Shown: in pieces, positions 30,058-39,072 of the stretch
How positions within the stretch are numbered: the first letter of the stretch is position 1
Layout: each line of letters begins with the position of its first letter
Origin: a candidate division BRC1 bacterium HGW-BRC1-1
Lineage (GTDB): Bacteria; Sumerlaeota; Sumerlaeia; Sumerlaeales; Sumerlaeaceae
Assembly (NCBI GenBank): GCA_002842095.1
Contig: PHCB01000009.1
Location: forward strand, 133,468-197,467
DNA length: 64,000 nucleotides
Direction of reading: 5' to 3'
The notes under the pieces: generated by a model
What the model was told of the DNA's origin: nothing
The model's input: the letters and a program-made list of their open reading frames with translations, nothing else
The model's database searches: none
Program-made: the position numbers and the translations under genes

Positions 30058-30552
30058 TTGAAGACAGAAACCCTTACCCGGCCGCGGAAGGCTATCGTGA
30101 CGGACGTGCCGAAGATGCAGAAGATCATCAACCACTTCGCCGACCGCAACGAGATGCTCCATAAAAGCCTTAACGAGCTTTATGAGCATATCCGCGATTT
30201 TACCGTGATGGAGGAGGACGGCGAAATTCTCGGCTGTGCCGCCATCCATGTGGTGTGGGACGATCTCGCAGAACTCAAATCGGTGGCTGTGGCTTCCACT
30301 GCCCAGGGGCGCGGCGTGGGCAAAACACTTGTCGACCACGTTCTGGGAGAAGCCCGCGAACTGGGCCTGAAGCGCGTGTTTGCCCTTACCTATGTGCCCG
30401 ACTTTTTCGCGGCCCGGGGCTTCCGTCTCATCGATCGCAACATGCTGCCCCACAAAGTCTGGGGCGAGTGCATCAAGTGCCACAAGTTCCCCAACTGTAA
30501 CGAAATCGCCATGATGGTGCACCTCGACGCCCCCCACGTCGAAACGAACTGA
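30058..30552 (+). CDS. GNAT N-acetyltransferase (ArgA-like single-domain)
   Basis: EEDGEILGCAAIHVVWDDLAELKSVAVASTAQGRGVGKTLVDHVLGEARELGLKRVFALT. TTG start inferred. Confidence 0.75.
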   Translation: MKTETLTRPRKAIVTDVPKMQKIINHFADRNEMLHKSLNELYEHIRDFTVMEEDGEILGCAAIHVVWDDLAELKSVAVASTAQGRGVGKTLVDHVLGEARELGLKRVFALTYVPDFFAARGFRLIDRNMLPHKVWGECIKCHKFPNCNEIAMMVHLDAPHVETN

Positions 30553-30656
30553 GCGAAACGCTCACACCAACGGGAACCATCTTCGCGCACAAGTTTCCAA
30601 CTCCACAACCCACCGGCAGAAAATCCCTCCGCCGGCGGCAACCGACAGGAGCACCC

Positions 30657-32537
30657 ATGAACCAGCGCCTTTGCACGTTGATCACCGCATCTCTGCTTGC
30701 CTTCGGCAGCATCCTTCCCGTGGCCGCAGCTGAGTCCGCCACCAAAGAAAAATCCAAATCCGCCACCAGCGACCCCGTCGCGAAAGAAATTAACAAGGTC
30801 GACTCCAAAGCCGGCGGCGATTCCAAATCCAAGCTGATCGTGGTGCCCATCCACGGGACGCTGCCCGAGCGCGGCGTCACCCTCACCCTGTTCGGTAACC
30901 GTTCCGACAGCCTGAAAGATTATCTGGACCTGCTGCGCCGCGCCCGCGCCGACAAGAACGTGGAGGGCGTGGTGCTGCGTTTCACCGACCTCACCATCGG
31001 TCTGGCCGCCGTTCAGGAACTGCGCCAGGCGGTGGACGACCTCCGCGCCCACGGCAAAAAAACCACTGCGCTGCTCGAAACCGACTCGCAAGCCGCCTAC
31101 ATCATCGCCTCGGCCTGCGAGGAAATCGTGATGCCCCCCAGCGGCTACCTCATGCTTCACGGCGTGAAGGCCGACAGCTACTTCCTCAAGGGCCTGCTGG
31201 CCAAGCTGGGCGTGCGCGCCGAGGTAATCCACATCGGCCAGTATAAGGCCGCCGGCGAGATGTTTACCGAGGACTCCTTCACCACCCCGGCCCGCGCCAA
31301 CATGAACGAAATGGTGGACGACCTGTTCGACCAGATGACCACCATGGTGGCCCAGTCGCGCAAGATGACTCAGGAGCAGGCCGTGGCGGCGATCAACCAC
31401 GGACCCATGAGCCCCGACGAAGCGACCTCCATGGGCCTCATCGACCGCGTGGCCTATGCCGAGGAAGTTTACGAAACAAAAGAAGACGACGGCGCGAAGA
31501 TCGTGCAGATGGACGATTACGACAACGCCAACGAGTCGAAATCATCCGATCTCTCCCCCTTCTCGCTGCTGCTGGGTCTGGCGTCGCCCTCCTCCATGAC
31601 GGCCTCCTCCGGCGCCGACAGCAAATACCCGCAGGTGGCTGTGGTGTACGCCACCGGTCCCATCGTGGGCGGCACCGCCGAGGGCATGCTGGGCGGCGAC
31701 GAACAGATTGCCGCCGAGGATTTCATCGAAACGCTGGAGGAGATCCGCGCCGACGACAAAATCCGCGCGGTCATCCTGCGCGTGAGCAGCCCGGGCGGGT
31801 CGGCCTTTGCCAGCGACCTCATCTGGCGCAAAATGGAAGAGTTGAAAAAGGCCAAGCCAGTCGTGGTTTCCATGGGCGACGTGGCGGCCTCGGGCGGCTA
31901 TTACATTGCGATGGGCGCGAACCGCGTGGTGGCCCAGGCGGGCACTCTGACGGGCTCCATCGGAGTGGTGGGCGGCAAGGCCGATCTGGCCGGTCTGTAC
32001 GAAAAGGTGGGCGTGAAAAAGGAAACCATCTCGCGCGGCGACTACGCCGGGCTGCTGTCGGAGACGGGGGGTTTCTCGCCCAAGGAGCACGACGCCATCG
32101 AGCGCATGATGCGCCAGACCTACGACGAGTTCGTGGCGAAGGCCGCCGCCGGACGCAACATGACCCCCGAGCAGATGAACGAACTGGCCCAGGGTAAGGT
32201 GTGGACGGGCCAACGCGCCAAAGACGTGGGTCTGGTGGATGCGCTTGGCGGCATGGGCCTCGCCGTGGATGAAACAAAAAATCTGCTGGGTATGAAATCC
32301 GACGACAAAGTGGGCCTGGTGTCCTACCCCAAGGAAGTGGGTCTGATGGACATGCTGCGCAAGGCCATCGGCAAAGATGCCACCATGGCCATGAACCCGC
32401 TGACTGGCGGCGCATCCGTGGCCGCGCTTCTGCCCGAAGGTCTGGCCTCCGCCCTCACCACCGCCCGCTCCGCAGCGGCCCTGTTGAACAAGGAGCGGGT
32501 CATCATGATGATGCCCTTCCTCCCCGTTATCCGCTGA
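30657..32537 (+). CDS. sppA: signal peptide peptidase SppA, 67K-type
   Basis: Duplicated S49 peptidase domains; RVSSPGGSAFASDLIWRKMEELKKAKPVVVSMGDVAASGGYYIAMGANRVVAQAGTLTGSIGV. Confidence 0.92.
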   Translation: MNQRLCTLITASLLAFGSILPVAAAESATKEKSKSATSDPVAKEINKVDSKAGGDSKSKLIVVPIHGTLPERGVTLTLFGNRSDSLKDYLDLLRRARADKNVEGVVLRFTDLTIGLAAVQELRQAVDDLRAHGKKTTALLETDSQAAYIIASACEEIVMPPSGYLMLHGVKADSYFLKGLLAKLGVRAEVIHIGQYKAAGEMFTEDSFTTPARANMNEMVDDLFDQMTTMVAQSRKMTQEQAVAAINHGPMSPDEATSMGLIDRVAYAEEVYETKEDDGAKIVQMDDYDNANESKSSDLSPFSLLLGLASPSSMTASSGADSKYPQVAVVYATGPIVGGTAEGMLGGDEQIAAEDFIETLEEIRADDKIRAVILRVSSPGGSAFASDLIWRKMEELKKAKPVVVSMGDVAASGGYYIAMGANRVVAQAGTLTGSIGVVGGKADLAGLYEKVGVKKETISRGDYAGLLSETGGFSPKEHDAIERMMRQTYDEFVAKAAAGRNMTPEQMNELAQGKVWTGQRAKDVGLVDALGGMGLAVDETKNLLGMKSDDKVGLVSYPKEVGLMDMLRKAIGKDATMAMNPLTGGASVAALLPEGLASALTTARSAAALLNKERVIMMMPFLPVIR

Positions 32538-32555
32538 TTTCGCAGGGTTTGTTTC

Positions 32556-33542
32556 TTATGAGCGCTTTTCTTTGCGCCTTTGCGCCTTTGCGTCAGAGTT
32601 TTTACTCTTTGCTTTGAATCCGAAATTGTTCAGATCGAAATCCGTTTTGCGCCAGTTCTTGCGCACCTTTACCCATAGCTCCAGATACGCTCCGCGGCCC
32701 GTCAGTTGCTCGATATCCACGCGCGCTTCCTGCCCGATGCGTTTGAGCATCGCGCCGCCGTCGCCGATCACGATGCCCTTCTGGCTTTCGCGCTCCACGT
32801 AAATTGTCACGCGGATGAAGTCCTTGTTGGGCCTCTCCGTGAACTCCTCCGTCTCGGTGAAAATCGCGTACGGCACCTCATCGCCGAGGTTTGTGAACAC
32901 CTTCTCGCGCACAATTTCCGCCACGAGAAACCGCTCGTCGCGGTCGCTCAGTTGCTCGGGATCGTAATAGCGCGGCCCCGGATTGAGGCGCGCAACGGTG
33001 GCTTCCATCAGCGCCGGCACGCCGTCGCCGGTCAGCGCGCTGATGGCGAACATCTGCGTGTAGCGTTCCGGGTCCAACCCCAGCCTCAAGGCCGTTTCCC
33101 TCACCACGTCCACCCCCTCGATCTGGCGCAACTGGTCGGTTTTGTTCATCACCAGAAAACGCGAGGGGACCCGCACCCCGGCCAGCAATTCCTCCAGCCG
33201 CTCGTTGGCCGGTTCGCGGTCGGTGGCGTCCACCAGATGGATCAACACGTCCAGCGACTCCAGCGCCTCGCGCACGCGAAACATCAGCGCCTCGTTGAAA
33301 CGGTCCGTCGGCACGATCACGCCGGGGGTGTCGACAAACACCACCTGATAGTCGTCCGTTGACACAATTCCCGTGATGCGGTCCCGCGTGGTTTGCGGTT
33401 TATCGCTCACGATGGCAATCTTTTCACCCACCAGCGCGTTGAGCAAAGTGCTCTTGCCCGCGTTGGGTTTGCCCAATATGGCCGCAAAACCCGAACGGTG
33501 CCCCGGGCCGACCTCACCAATTTTATGTAATGATTCTTCCAT
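32556..33542 (-). CDS. era: GTPase Era
   Basis: AILGKPNAGKSTLLNALVGEKIAIVSDKPQTTRDRITGI, VDTPGV, VMNKTDQL, C-terminal KH domain; C-terminal tail lies in an R1 repeat. Confidence 0.93.
   Translation of the reverse strand: MEESLHKIGEVGPGHRSGFAAILGKPNAGKSTLLNALVGEKIAIVSDKPQTTRDRITGIVSTDDYQVVFVDTPGVIVPTDRFNEALMFRVREALESLDVLIHLVDATDREPANERLEELLAGVRVPSRFLVMNKTDQLRQIEGVDVVRETALRLGLDPERYTQMFAISALTGDGVPALMEATVARLNPGPRYYDPEQLSDRDERFLVAEIVREKVFTNLGDEVPYAIFTETEEFTERPNKDFIRVTIYVERESQKGIVIGDGGAMLKRIGQEARVDIEQLTGRGAYLELWVKVRKNWRKTDFDLNNFGFKAKSKNSDAKAQRRKEKRS
32564..32612 (+). repeat. dispersed repeat R1 overlapping the 3' end of era
   Basis: gcttttctttgcgcctttgcgcctttgcgtcagagttttt. Confidence 0.8.
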
Positions 33543-33589
33543 TTGTTATGTCTAATGCAGACACAGTGCCTGAAAATTAACTCACGAGG

Positions 33590-34810
33590 ATGAACATCAT
33601 GAAACAAATCTTCAGCGTTTGCGTGGCCCTTTTGCTGGCCACCGGCGCGTTTGCCGAAACAACCGCCGATGTAACCGTGGCGCGAAGTGGTGACTCCGTC
33701 AACCTGGCGGGCAACGTCATCAGCTTCAACGCCTCCCGCAGTGCCACCGCCCCCAATTCGTTTATGCTGCGCGACGCCGCCGGCCAGACCCGCGTGGCCG
33801 TGTGGCCCGATGTGTTTGCCGGTGTGGTGGGCCGCGAAGGCCTTGTGGCCGGAGCTCAGGTTTCCGTTAAAGGCGAAATTGCAGAATTCAAAGGTCGCGC
33901 CGAAGTGCACGTAAAAGACCCTGCCGGATTAAAAATCGGCGCTGCCCCCGCCGCTGCTGCGGCTGTGGCGAAGGCCGCCGCCCCCGTGGCCGCCGTGGTG
34001 GATAAAGCCGCCACCGCCCTCACTTCCGCGCCGCTGGCCGCGGGTGGTGCCATCGTGACCGCGACCACCGTCACCGCCAACGTGGCCGCAGCGGCCATTC
34101 AGGCTGTGGCCGGTGCCCCCGCAGCCGCGGGTATCACGCCCCTCGGCGCCATCACCGCCGCCCAGAAGGGTCAGACCGTCACCGTTCGCGGCACCGTGTT
34201 GAGCGCCCGCAAACCCCGCACCGACACCGCGCCTTACGTCATCAAGTTGCAGGGCACCGACGGCGGCACCCTCGACATGGTCTTCTGGAAAGACACCGCC
34301 GACCAATTGAAACCAGCCCAACAGGTCAACGTGGGCGATCAGGTGCAGGCCACCGGCGAGGTGAATGAGTACCGCGAATCGCTTCAGTTGAAACTGGCCA
34401 GCCCCGAAAGCCTGAAAACCCAGAAGAGCGACCCGGCCATCTTCACAGCCCCCGCTGCGGCACCCGGCGCACCGGCTGCACCCGCTGTTGGCGCACCCCA
34501 GGCCAGCGCCGCCAGCCTCACCGGCACCAGCGCATTCGCTCAGGCCGCCGTTAATTCCCGCACGGTGGTGGAGGGACTTGTGATGAAGGTTGAACCCATC
34601 CACCTGGGCCGCAAAGTGCAGGTACGCGAGCGCAACGGCGCCACCGTGGACCTGCTCATGTGGGATACCGCCGACGCCGGCAACCCCACCGTGCGCAACC
34701 TCGTGCCGGCCGCCAGCCAAATGAAAGTCGCGGGCGTCGTCCTTCCCGTCCAAGGCACCAACACCCTCGTAGTCTCCCAACCCGAAGAGATTATTTCCGT
34801 AGTTCAGTAA
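33590..34810 (+). CDS. secreted protein with repeated OB-fold-like domains and Ala/Val-rich linker
   Basis: Signal peptide MKQIFSVCVALLLATGAFA; OB-like blocks VNLAGNVISFNA...VKGEIAEFKGRAEVHV, VTVRGTVLSARK...VQATGEVNEYRESLQLKL, VEGLVMKVEPIHLGRKVQVRERNG. Confidence 0.6.
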   Translation: MNIMKQIFSVCVALLLATGAFAETTADVTVARSGDSVNLAGNVISFNASRSATAPNSFMLRDAAGQTRVAVWPDVFAGVVGREGLVAGAQVSVKGEIAEFKGRAEVHVKDPAGLKIGAAPAAAAAVAKAAAPVAAVVDKAATALTSAPLAAGGAIVTATTVTANVAAAAIQAVAGAPAAAGITPLGAITAAQKGQTVTVRGTVLSARKPRTDTAPYVIKLQGTDGGTLDMVFWKDTADQLKPAQQVNVGDQVQATGEVNEYRESLQLKLASPESLKTQKSDPAIFTAPAAAPGAPAAPAVGAPQASAASLTGTSAFAQAAVNSRTVVEGLVMKVEPIHLGRKVQVRERNGATVDLLMWDTADAGNPTVRNLVPAASQMKVAGVVLPVQGTNTLVVSQPEEIISVVQ

Positions 34811-34833
34811 CACGCAGGAACGGATAGTGCAAC

Positions 34834-34880
34834 GCGCGTGGGTCGGATGAAAATGTTTCTCCGACCCACGCGCTTTTTTT
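34834..34880 (+). terminator. intrinsic terminator
   Basis: GCGCGTGGGTCGGA-loop-TCCGACCCACGCGC followed by TTTTTTT. Confidence 0.93.
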
Positions 34881-35041
34881 GCAGGTGGGAAGATTAGTTT
34901 TTCAGCCGCAATGATGCAAAAAACACATCATATTGTGTCCCGATAAAGATCTTGGTACAATATATGGCATTTTGCTGTGTACTTGTTGCAGTGCATGCGT
35001 TTCCTGCATAGCAACTTTTACTGGATAGGAGTTCTACACAA

Positions 35042-35272
35042 ATGGCAAAAGGCAAAAACCAGCATGTCACGCCCCATCCAGGAGGCGGTTGGCAAGTGAT
35101 TGGTGGCGGAAACAGTAGGGCCACCAGCCGTCATCCGACTCAGAGTGAGGCGATCGACGCTGGTCGTGACATCGCACGGAACCAAAGTTCTGAACTGGTT
35201 ATTCATCGGCCTAACGGGCAAATCCGTGACTCTGACAGTCACGGTCATGATCCATGCCCACCAGAGGGTTGA
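35042..35272 (+). CDS. DUF2188-like small protein
   Basis: MAKGKNQHVTPHPGGGWQVIGGGNSRATSRHPTQSEAIDAGRDIARNQSSELVIHRPNGQIRDSDSHGHDPCPPEG. Confidence 0.8.
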   Translation: MAKGKNQHVTPHPGGGWQVIGGGNSRATSRHPTQSEAIDAGRDIARNQSSELVIHRPNGQIRDSDSHGHDPCPPEG

Positions 35273-35290
35273 TCCTCAACCGTAATCCCG

Positions 35291-35325
35291 AACACGGCGC
35301 GTGCATTGGACGCGCCGTGTTTTCC
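35291..35325 (+). terminator. intrinsic terminator
   Basis: AACACGGCGCG-tgcattgga-CGCGCCGTGTT followed by a T-rich tract. Confidence 0.85.
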
Positions 35326-35559
35326 TTTCCCATTGCAACTGGTTAGAGAATCAAACTGCGGTTGCTCTCGTGACTTGCGTATCCGCTGCGCCGCGTTTAG
35401 TTTTCCGTTTATCCAGATCGCCAACACTTGCGCGATCCGGCAAAACGATTGGGGGAGCACGTCTCACCATGGCGAAGCAACAGCGCAACGGAGCCGACAT
35501 AAAGGCCAACGCCAACACCGGCGCAATGGAAGGTAAAATGCCACGCCAAGGGAGCCCCC

Positions 35560-38500
35560 ATGCACCCCGTTGAACAGTATCTGAAGAACCTCTCCGAGAT
35601 TCACTGCACCGGGGGCGCGACGGCGGAGACCTCCTATTACGCCCGACTCGAAACGCTGCTCAACGAAGTCGGCGCAAAACTCAAGCCCAAGGTCCGCGCC
35701 GTCGCCCAACTCGCCAACATGGGCGCGGGTTCGCCCGACTTCGGACTCTTCACCGCCAATCAATTCCAGAAAGCCAAAGACGACAAGCCCCTCAAAGGCG
35801 TGCCACCCGAGCGCGGCGTTGTCGAAGTCAAGGGCTGGACCGACGATTCATTCGTCACCGCCAAGACGGAACAAGTCTCTAAATACTGGAAACACTATGG
35901 GCTGGTGCTCGTCACCAATTACCGCGATTTCGTGCTCATCGGCCGCGACGAAGCCGGCCAGCCGCTCCGCCTTGAAACCTACCGCATGGCCGATTCCGAA
36001 AAAGAGTTCCGCGTCCTGCTGGCCCATCCGCGTAAGGCCGCCGACACGCAGGGTGAACGGTTGCTCGAATTCCTGCGCCGCGTCCTGCTCTACGAGGCCG
36101 CCCTCACCAACCCCGAAGACCTCGCCTGGTTCCTCGCCTCCTACGCTCGCGAAGCCCGCCACCGCGTCGAATTCTTCGCCACGCTACCAGCCCTCGACGG
36201 TCTGCGCAAGGCGCTCGAAGAGGCCCTCGGCATGACCTTCGAGGGCGACAAGGGCGAGCACTTCTTTCAGGCGACGTTTGTCCAGACCCTCTTCTATGGC
36301 ATCTTCTCCTCGTGGGTTCTCTGGTGCCGCGAACACCAGGGCCAGCCCAACACCCCCTTCGACTGGCAGAAGGCTGCATGGACTCTCCACGTGCCCATGG
36401 TAAAAAGCCTCTTCGACCAGATAGCCACCCCCACCAAGCTGAAACCGCTGGACATCGAAGAGGTGCTCGACTGGGCCGGGGCCGCGCTCAACCGGGTGGA
36501 CCGCACCGCCTTCTTCGCCAAGTTCGAGGAAGAGCACGCCGTCCAGTATTTCTACGAGCCTTTCCTCAATGCCTACGATCCCGAATTGCGCAAGGAACTC
36601 GGCGTCTGGTACACCCCGCCGGAAATCGTCCGCTATCAGGTCGAGCGAGTCGACCGTGTCCTGCGTGAGGAATTGAACCTACCCGACGGCCTGGCCGACG
36701 ACAACGTCGTCGTGCTCGATCCCTGTTGCGGCACCGGCGCCTATCTGGTCGAGACGCTCAAGCGCATCCACAAGACGCTCAAAGAGAAAGGCGGCAGCGC
36801 GCTGACGGCGCAGAAACTCAAGACCGCCGCCATGAAACGCGTCTTCGGCTTCGAGATACTTCCCGCGCCATTCGTCGTCGCGCACCTACAGCTCGGCCTG
36901 ATGTTGCGCCAACTCGGCGCGCCCCTCGATCACGACACCGACCAGCGCGCGGGTGTGTACCTGACCAACGCCCTGACCGGCTGGGAACCACTCAAAAAGC
37001 CCAAGGACGAAATACCCGGCCTCTATCCCGAACTGAGGGAGGAGCGCGACGCCGCCAATAAGGTGAAGCAGGAAGCCCCGATCCTCGTCATCCTCGGCAA
37101 CCCTCCCTACAACGGCTATGCGGGCTTTGCGATGGAAGAGGAGCGCGACCTCGTGACCGCCTACCGCACGACCAAGCGCGCGCCCAAACCCGAGGGTCAG
37201 GGGCTTAACGATCTCTACATTCGCTTCTTCCGCATGGCCGAGCGCCGCATCGTCGAAAAGTCAGGCAAAGGCGTGGTCTGCTATATCTCCAATTACTCCT
37301 GGCTCGAAGGCCTCAGCCATACCGGCATGAGGGAGCGGTATCTGGAAGTATTCGACCGCGTGTGGATTGACTGTCTCAATGGCGACAAATACAAGACGGG
37401 CAAGCTAACTCCCTGGGGCGAATCCGACCCGAGCATCTTCTCCACCGATTCAAACCGCGAAGGCATTCAGGTTGGGACGGCGATCAGCCTGCTCGTTCGT
37501 AAAGAGAAAGGCGCCATGAAAGACGGCCTGCGTTGTGGCGCTCCCCGGTTTCGCCATCTCTGGGGCAAGGCCAAGCACGCCGAGATTCTCCGCAACGCGA
37601 CCGGACAGGAGAAGGCAAAATACGAATTGCTCTCGCCCTCAGTAGAGATTGGCTATCCCCTGATGCCTGCCCAAGTGGATGCAGGGTATTTGACATGGCC
37701 GCAACTGCCCAAGCTCTTCCCTGTTTCCTTTCCCGGAGTGAAGACCAGCCGCGACGAGTTTCTCGTGGACATCGACCGCGCGGCTCTTGAAGAGCGCATC
37801 GGCGCTTACTTTGATCCATCCCTGTCCCATGAAGAGATCGCCCGCCGTTGGCCATCGGTCATGGAGGAACGTGAACAATACAAGGCCCGCAAGATTCGAG
37901 ACTACCTCGTACGGCGCGGCCGCACAAAAGGCCATATCGTCCGCTATGCCTATCGCCCTTTCGACGTGCGCTGGCTCTATTGGGAACCGGAAACAGATTT
38001 ACTCGATCGAGAGCGCAGCGAGTATTTCCCGCAGGTATTCGAGGGGAATTATTGTTTGGTTTCCCAACAGAAACCACGAAGGGATTGGTCACGCCCGCAA
38101 TGTGTTATGCCCATTGGCTGCCTTGATCTTTTTGATCGAGGCGCAACCTGCTTTCCTTTGCTTGTTCGACAAGGCCACTCCGCCAATGATCTATTCAGTA
38201 TGGAGGCAGAGGAAAATCCGCCAAATGCTTCTCCTCTTCTTCAAGAATACTCAAAGCAATTTCCTGCTTCGCCTGATCTGGTGTTTCACCATGCAATAGC
38301 GATAATGCACGCGGCAATCTACAACCAAAACAATGCTGGTGGGCTTCGCCAGGACTGGCCGCGTATCCCGCTCCCCGCGAAGAAGAAGGCTTTGCTCGAT
38401 TCCGCCGCGCTGGGCCGCCGCGTCGCTGCGCTGCTCGACACCGAGAAACCAGTCGATGGCGTGACCTGCGGCAAGATCGACGCACGGCTGAAGCCGCTGG

Positions 38501-38919
38501 GCGTGATCCGCAAGGCAGGTGGCGGTGCACTCGACCCCGGCGCGGGCGCGCTGGAGCTGACGGCGGGCTGGGGACATGGCGGCAAGGGGGGTGTCTGCAT
38601 GCCCGGACGGGGCAAAGCCGAAGAGCGAGAGACAAAAGACGAAGGGCAGACAAAAGCCTTTGGCGACGCGACGCTCGACATCTATCTCAACGGCGAGGCG
38701 TATTGGGAGAACGTGCCTCTGGCCGTGTGGGACTACACCATCGGCGGGTATCAGGTGATCAAGAAGTGGCTGAGCTACCGCGAGAAAACGATGCTGGGGC
38801 GCGGCCTGACGATGGAAGAAACCGAATACGTAACTGAAATGGTCCGCCGCATCGCCGCGCTGATCCTGCTCCAGCCCGAGCTTGACGCAAACTACCAAAC
38901 CGTCAAAGCCGAGACCTAG
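35560..38919 (+). CDS. single-chain Type IIG / Type ISP-like restriction-modification enzyme (N6-adenine methylase plus N-terminal PD-(D/E)xK-like domain)
   Basis: N-terminal GAGSPDFGLF...GVVEVKGW; VVLDPCCGTGAYLVETLKRI; catalytic ILGNPPYNGYAGF; ISP-like C-terminus LVFHHAIAIMHAAIYNQNNAGGLRQDWPRIPLP. Confidence 0.85.
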   Translation: MHPVEQYLKNLSEIHCTGGATAETSYYARLETLLNEVGAKLKPKVRAVAQLANMGAGSPDFGLFTANQFQKAKDDKPLKGVPPERGVVEVKGWTDDSFVTAKTEQVSKYWKHYGLVLVTNYRDFVLIGRDEAGQPLRLETYRMADSEKEFRVLLAHPRKAADTQGERLLEFLRRVLLYEAALTNPEDLAWFLASYAREARHRVEFFATLPALDGLRKALEEALGMTFEGDKGEHFFQATFVQTLFYGIFSSWVLWCREHQGQPNTPFDWQKAAWTLHVPMVKSLFDQIATPTKLKPLDIEEVLDWAGAALNRVDRTAFFAKFEEEHAVQYFYEPFLNAYDPELRKELGVWYTPPEIVRYQVERVDRVLREELNLPDGLADDNVVVLDPCCGTGAYLVETLKRIHKTLKEKGGSALTAQKLKTAAMKRVFGFEILPAPFVVAHLQLGLMLRQLGAPLDHDTDQRAGVYLTNALTGWEPLKKPKDEIPGLYPELREERDAANKVKQEAPILVILGNPPYNGYAGFAMEEERDLVTAYRTTKRAPKPEGQGLNDLYIRFFRMAERRIVEKSGKGVVCYISNYSWLEGLSHTGMRERYLEVFDRVWIDCLNGDKYKTGKLTPWGESDPSIFSTDSNREGIQVGTAISLLVRKEKGAMKDGLRCGAPRFRHLWGKAKHAEILRNATGQEKAKYELLSPSVEIGYPLMPAQVDAGYLTWPQLPKLFPVSFPGVKTSRDEFLVDIDRAALEERIGAYFDPSLSHEEIARRWPSVMEEREQYKARKIRDYLVRRGRTKGHIVRYAYRPFDVRWLYWEPETDLLDRERSEYFPQVFEGNYCLVSQQKPRRDWSRPQCVMPIGCLDLFDRGATCFPLLVRQGHSANDLFSMEAEENPPNASPLLQEYSKQFPASPDLVFHHAIAIMHAAIYNQNNAGGLRQDWPRIPLPAKKKALLDSAALGRRVAALLDTEKPVDGVTCGKIDARLKPLGVIRKAGGGALDPGAGALELTAGWGHGGKGGVCMPGRGKAEERETKDEGQTKAFGDATLDIYLNGEAYWENVPLAVWDYTIGGYQVIKKWLSYREKTMLGRGLTMEETEYVTEMVRRIAALILLQPELDANYQTVKAET

Positions 38920-39072
38920 GATTGGCCGAAGGGGTGAGTGCGGATAGTTTTTTGCAAGTCTGATTACCCCCCGCACCACCGTTGACAACGGCGCTTTGCC
39001 GGTGCGTTTGTGGCGGGTACACACCGCTGCGGGGTTTGTCGGGCGGGTCTCGGTGGCGAAAGGCTTGGGTTC

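Noticed and set aside
35301-35573. Small ORF upstream of the R-M gene as controller (C) protein
   Set aside because: No helix-turn-helix-like pattern; short and basic with no convincing start, overlaps the R-M start in another frame.
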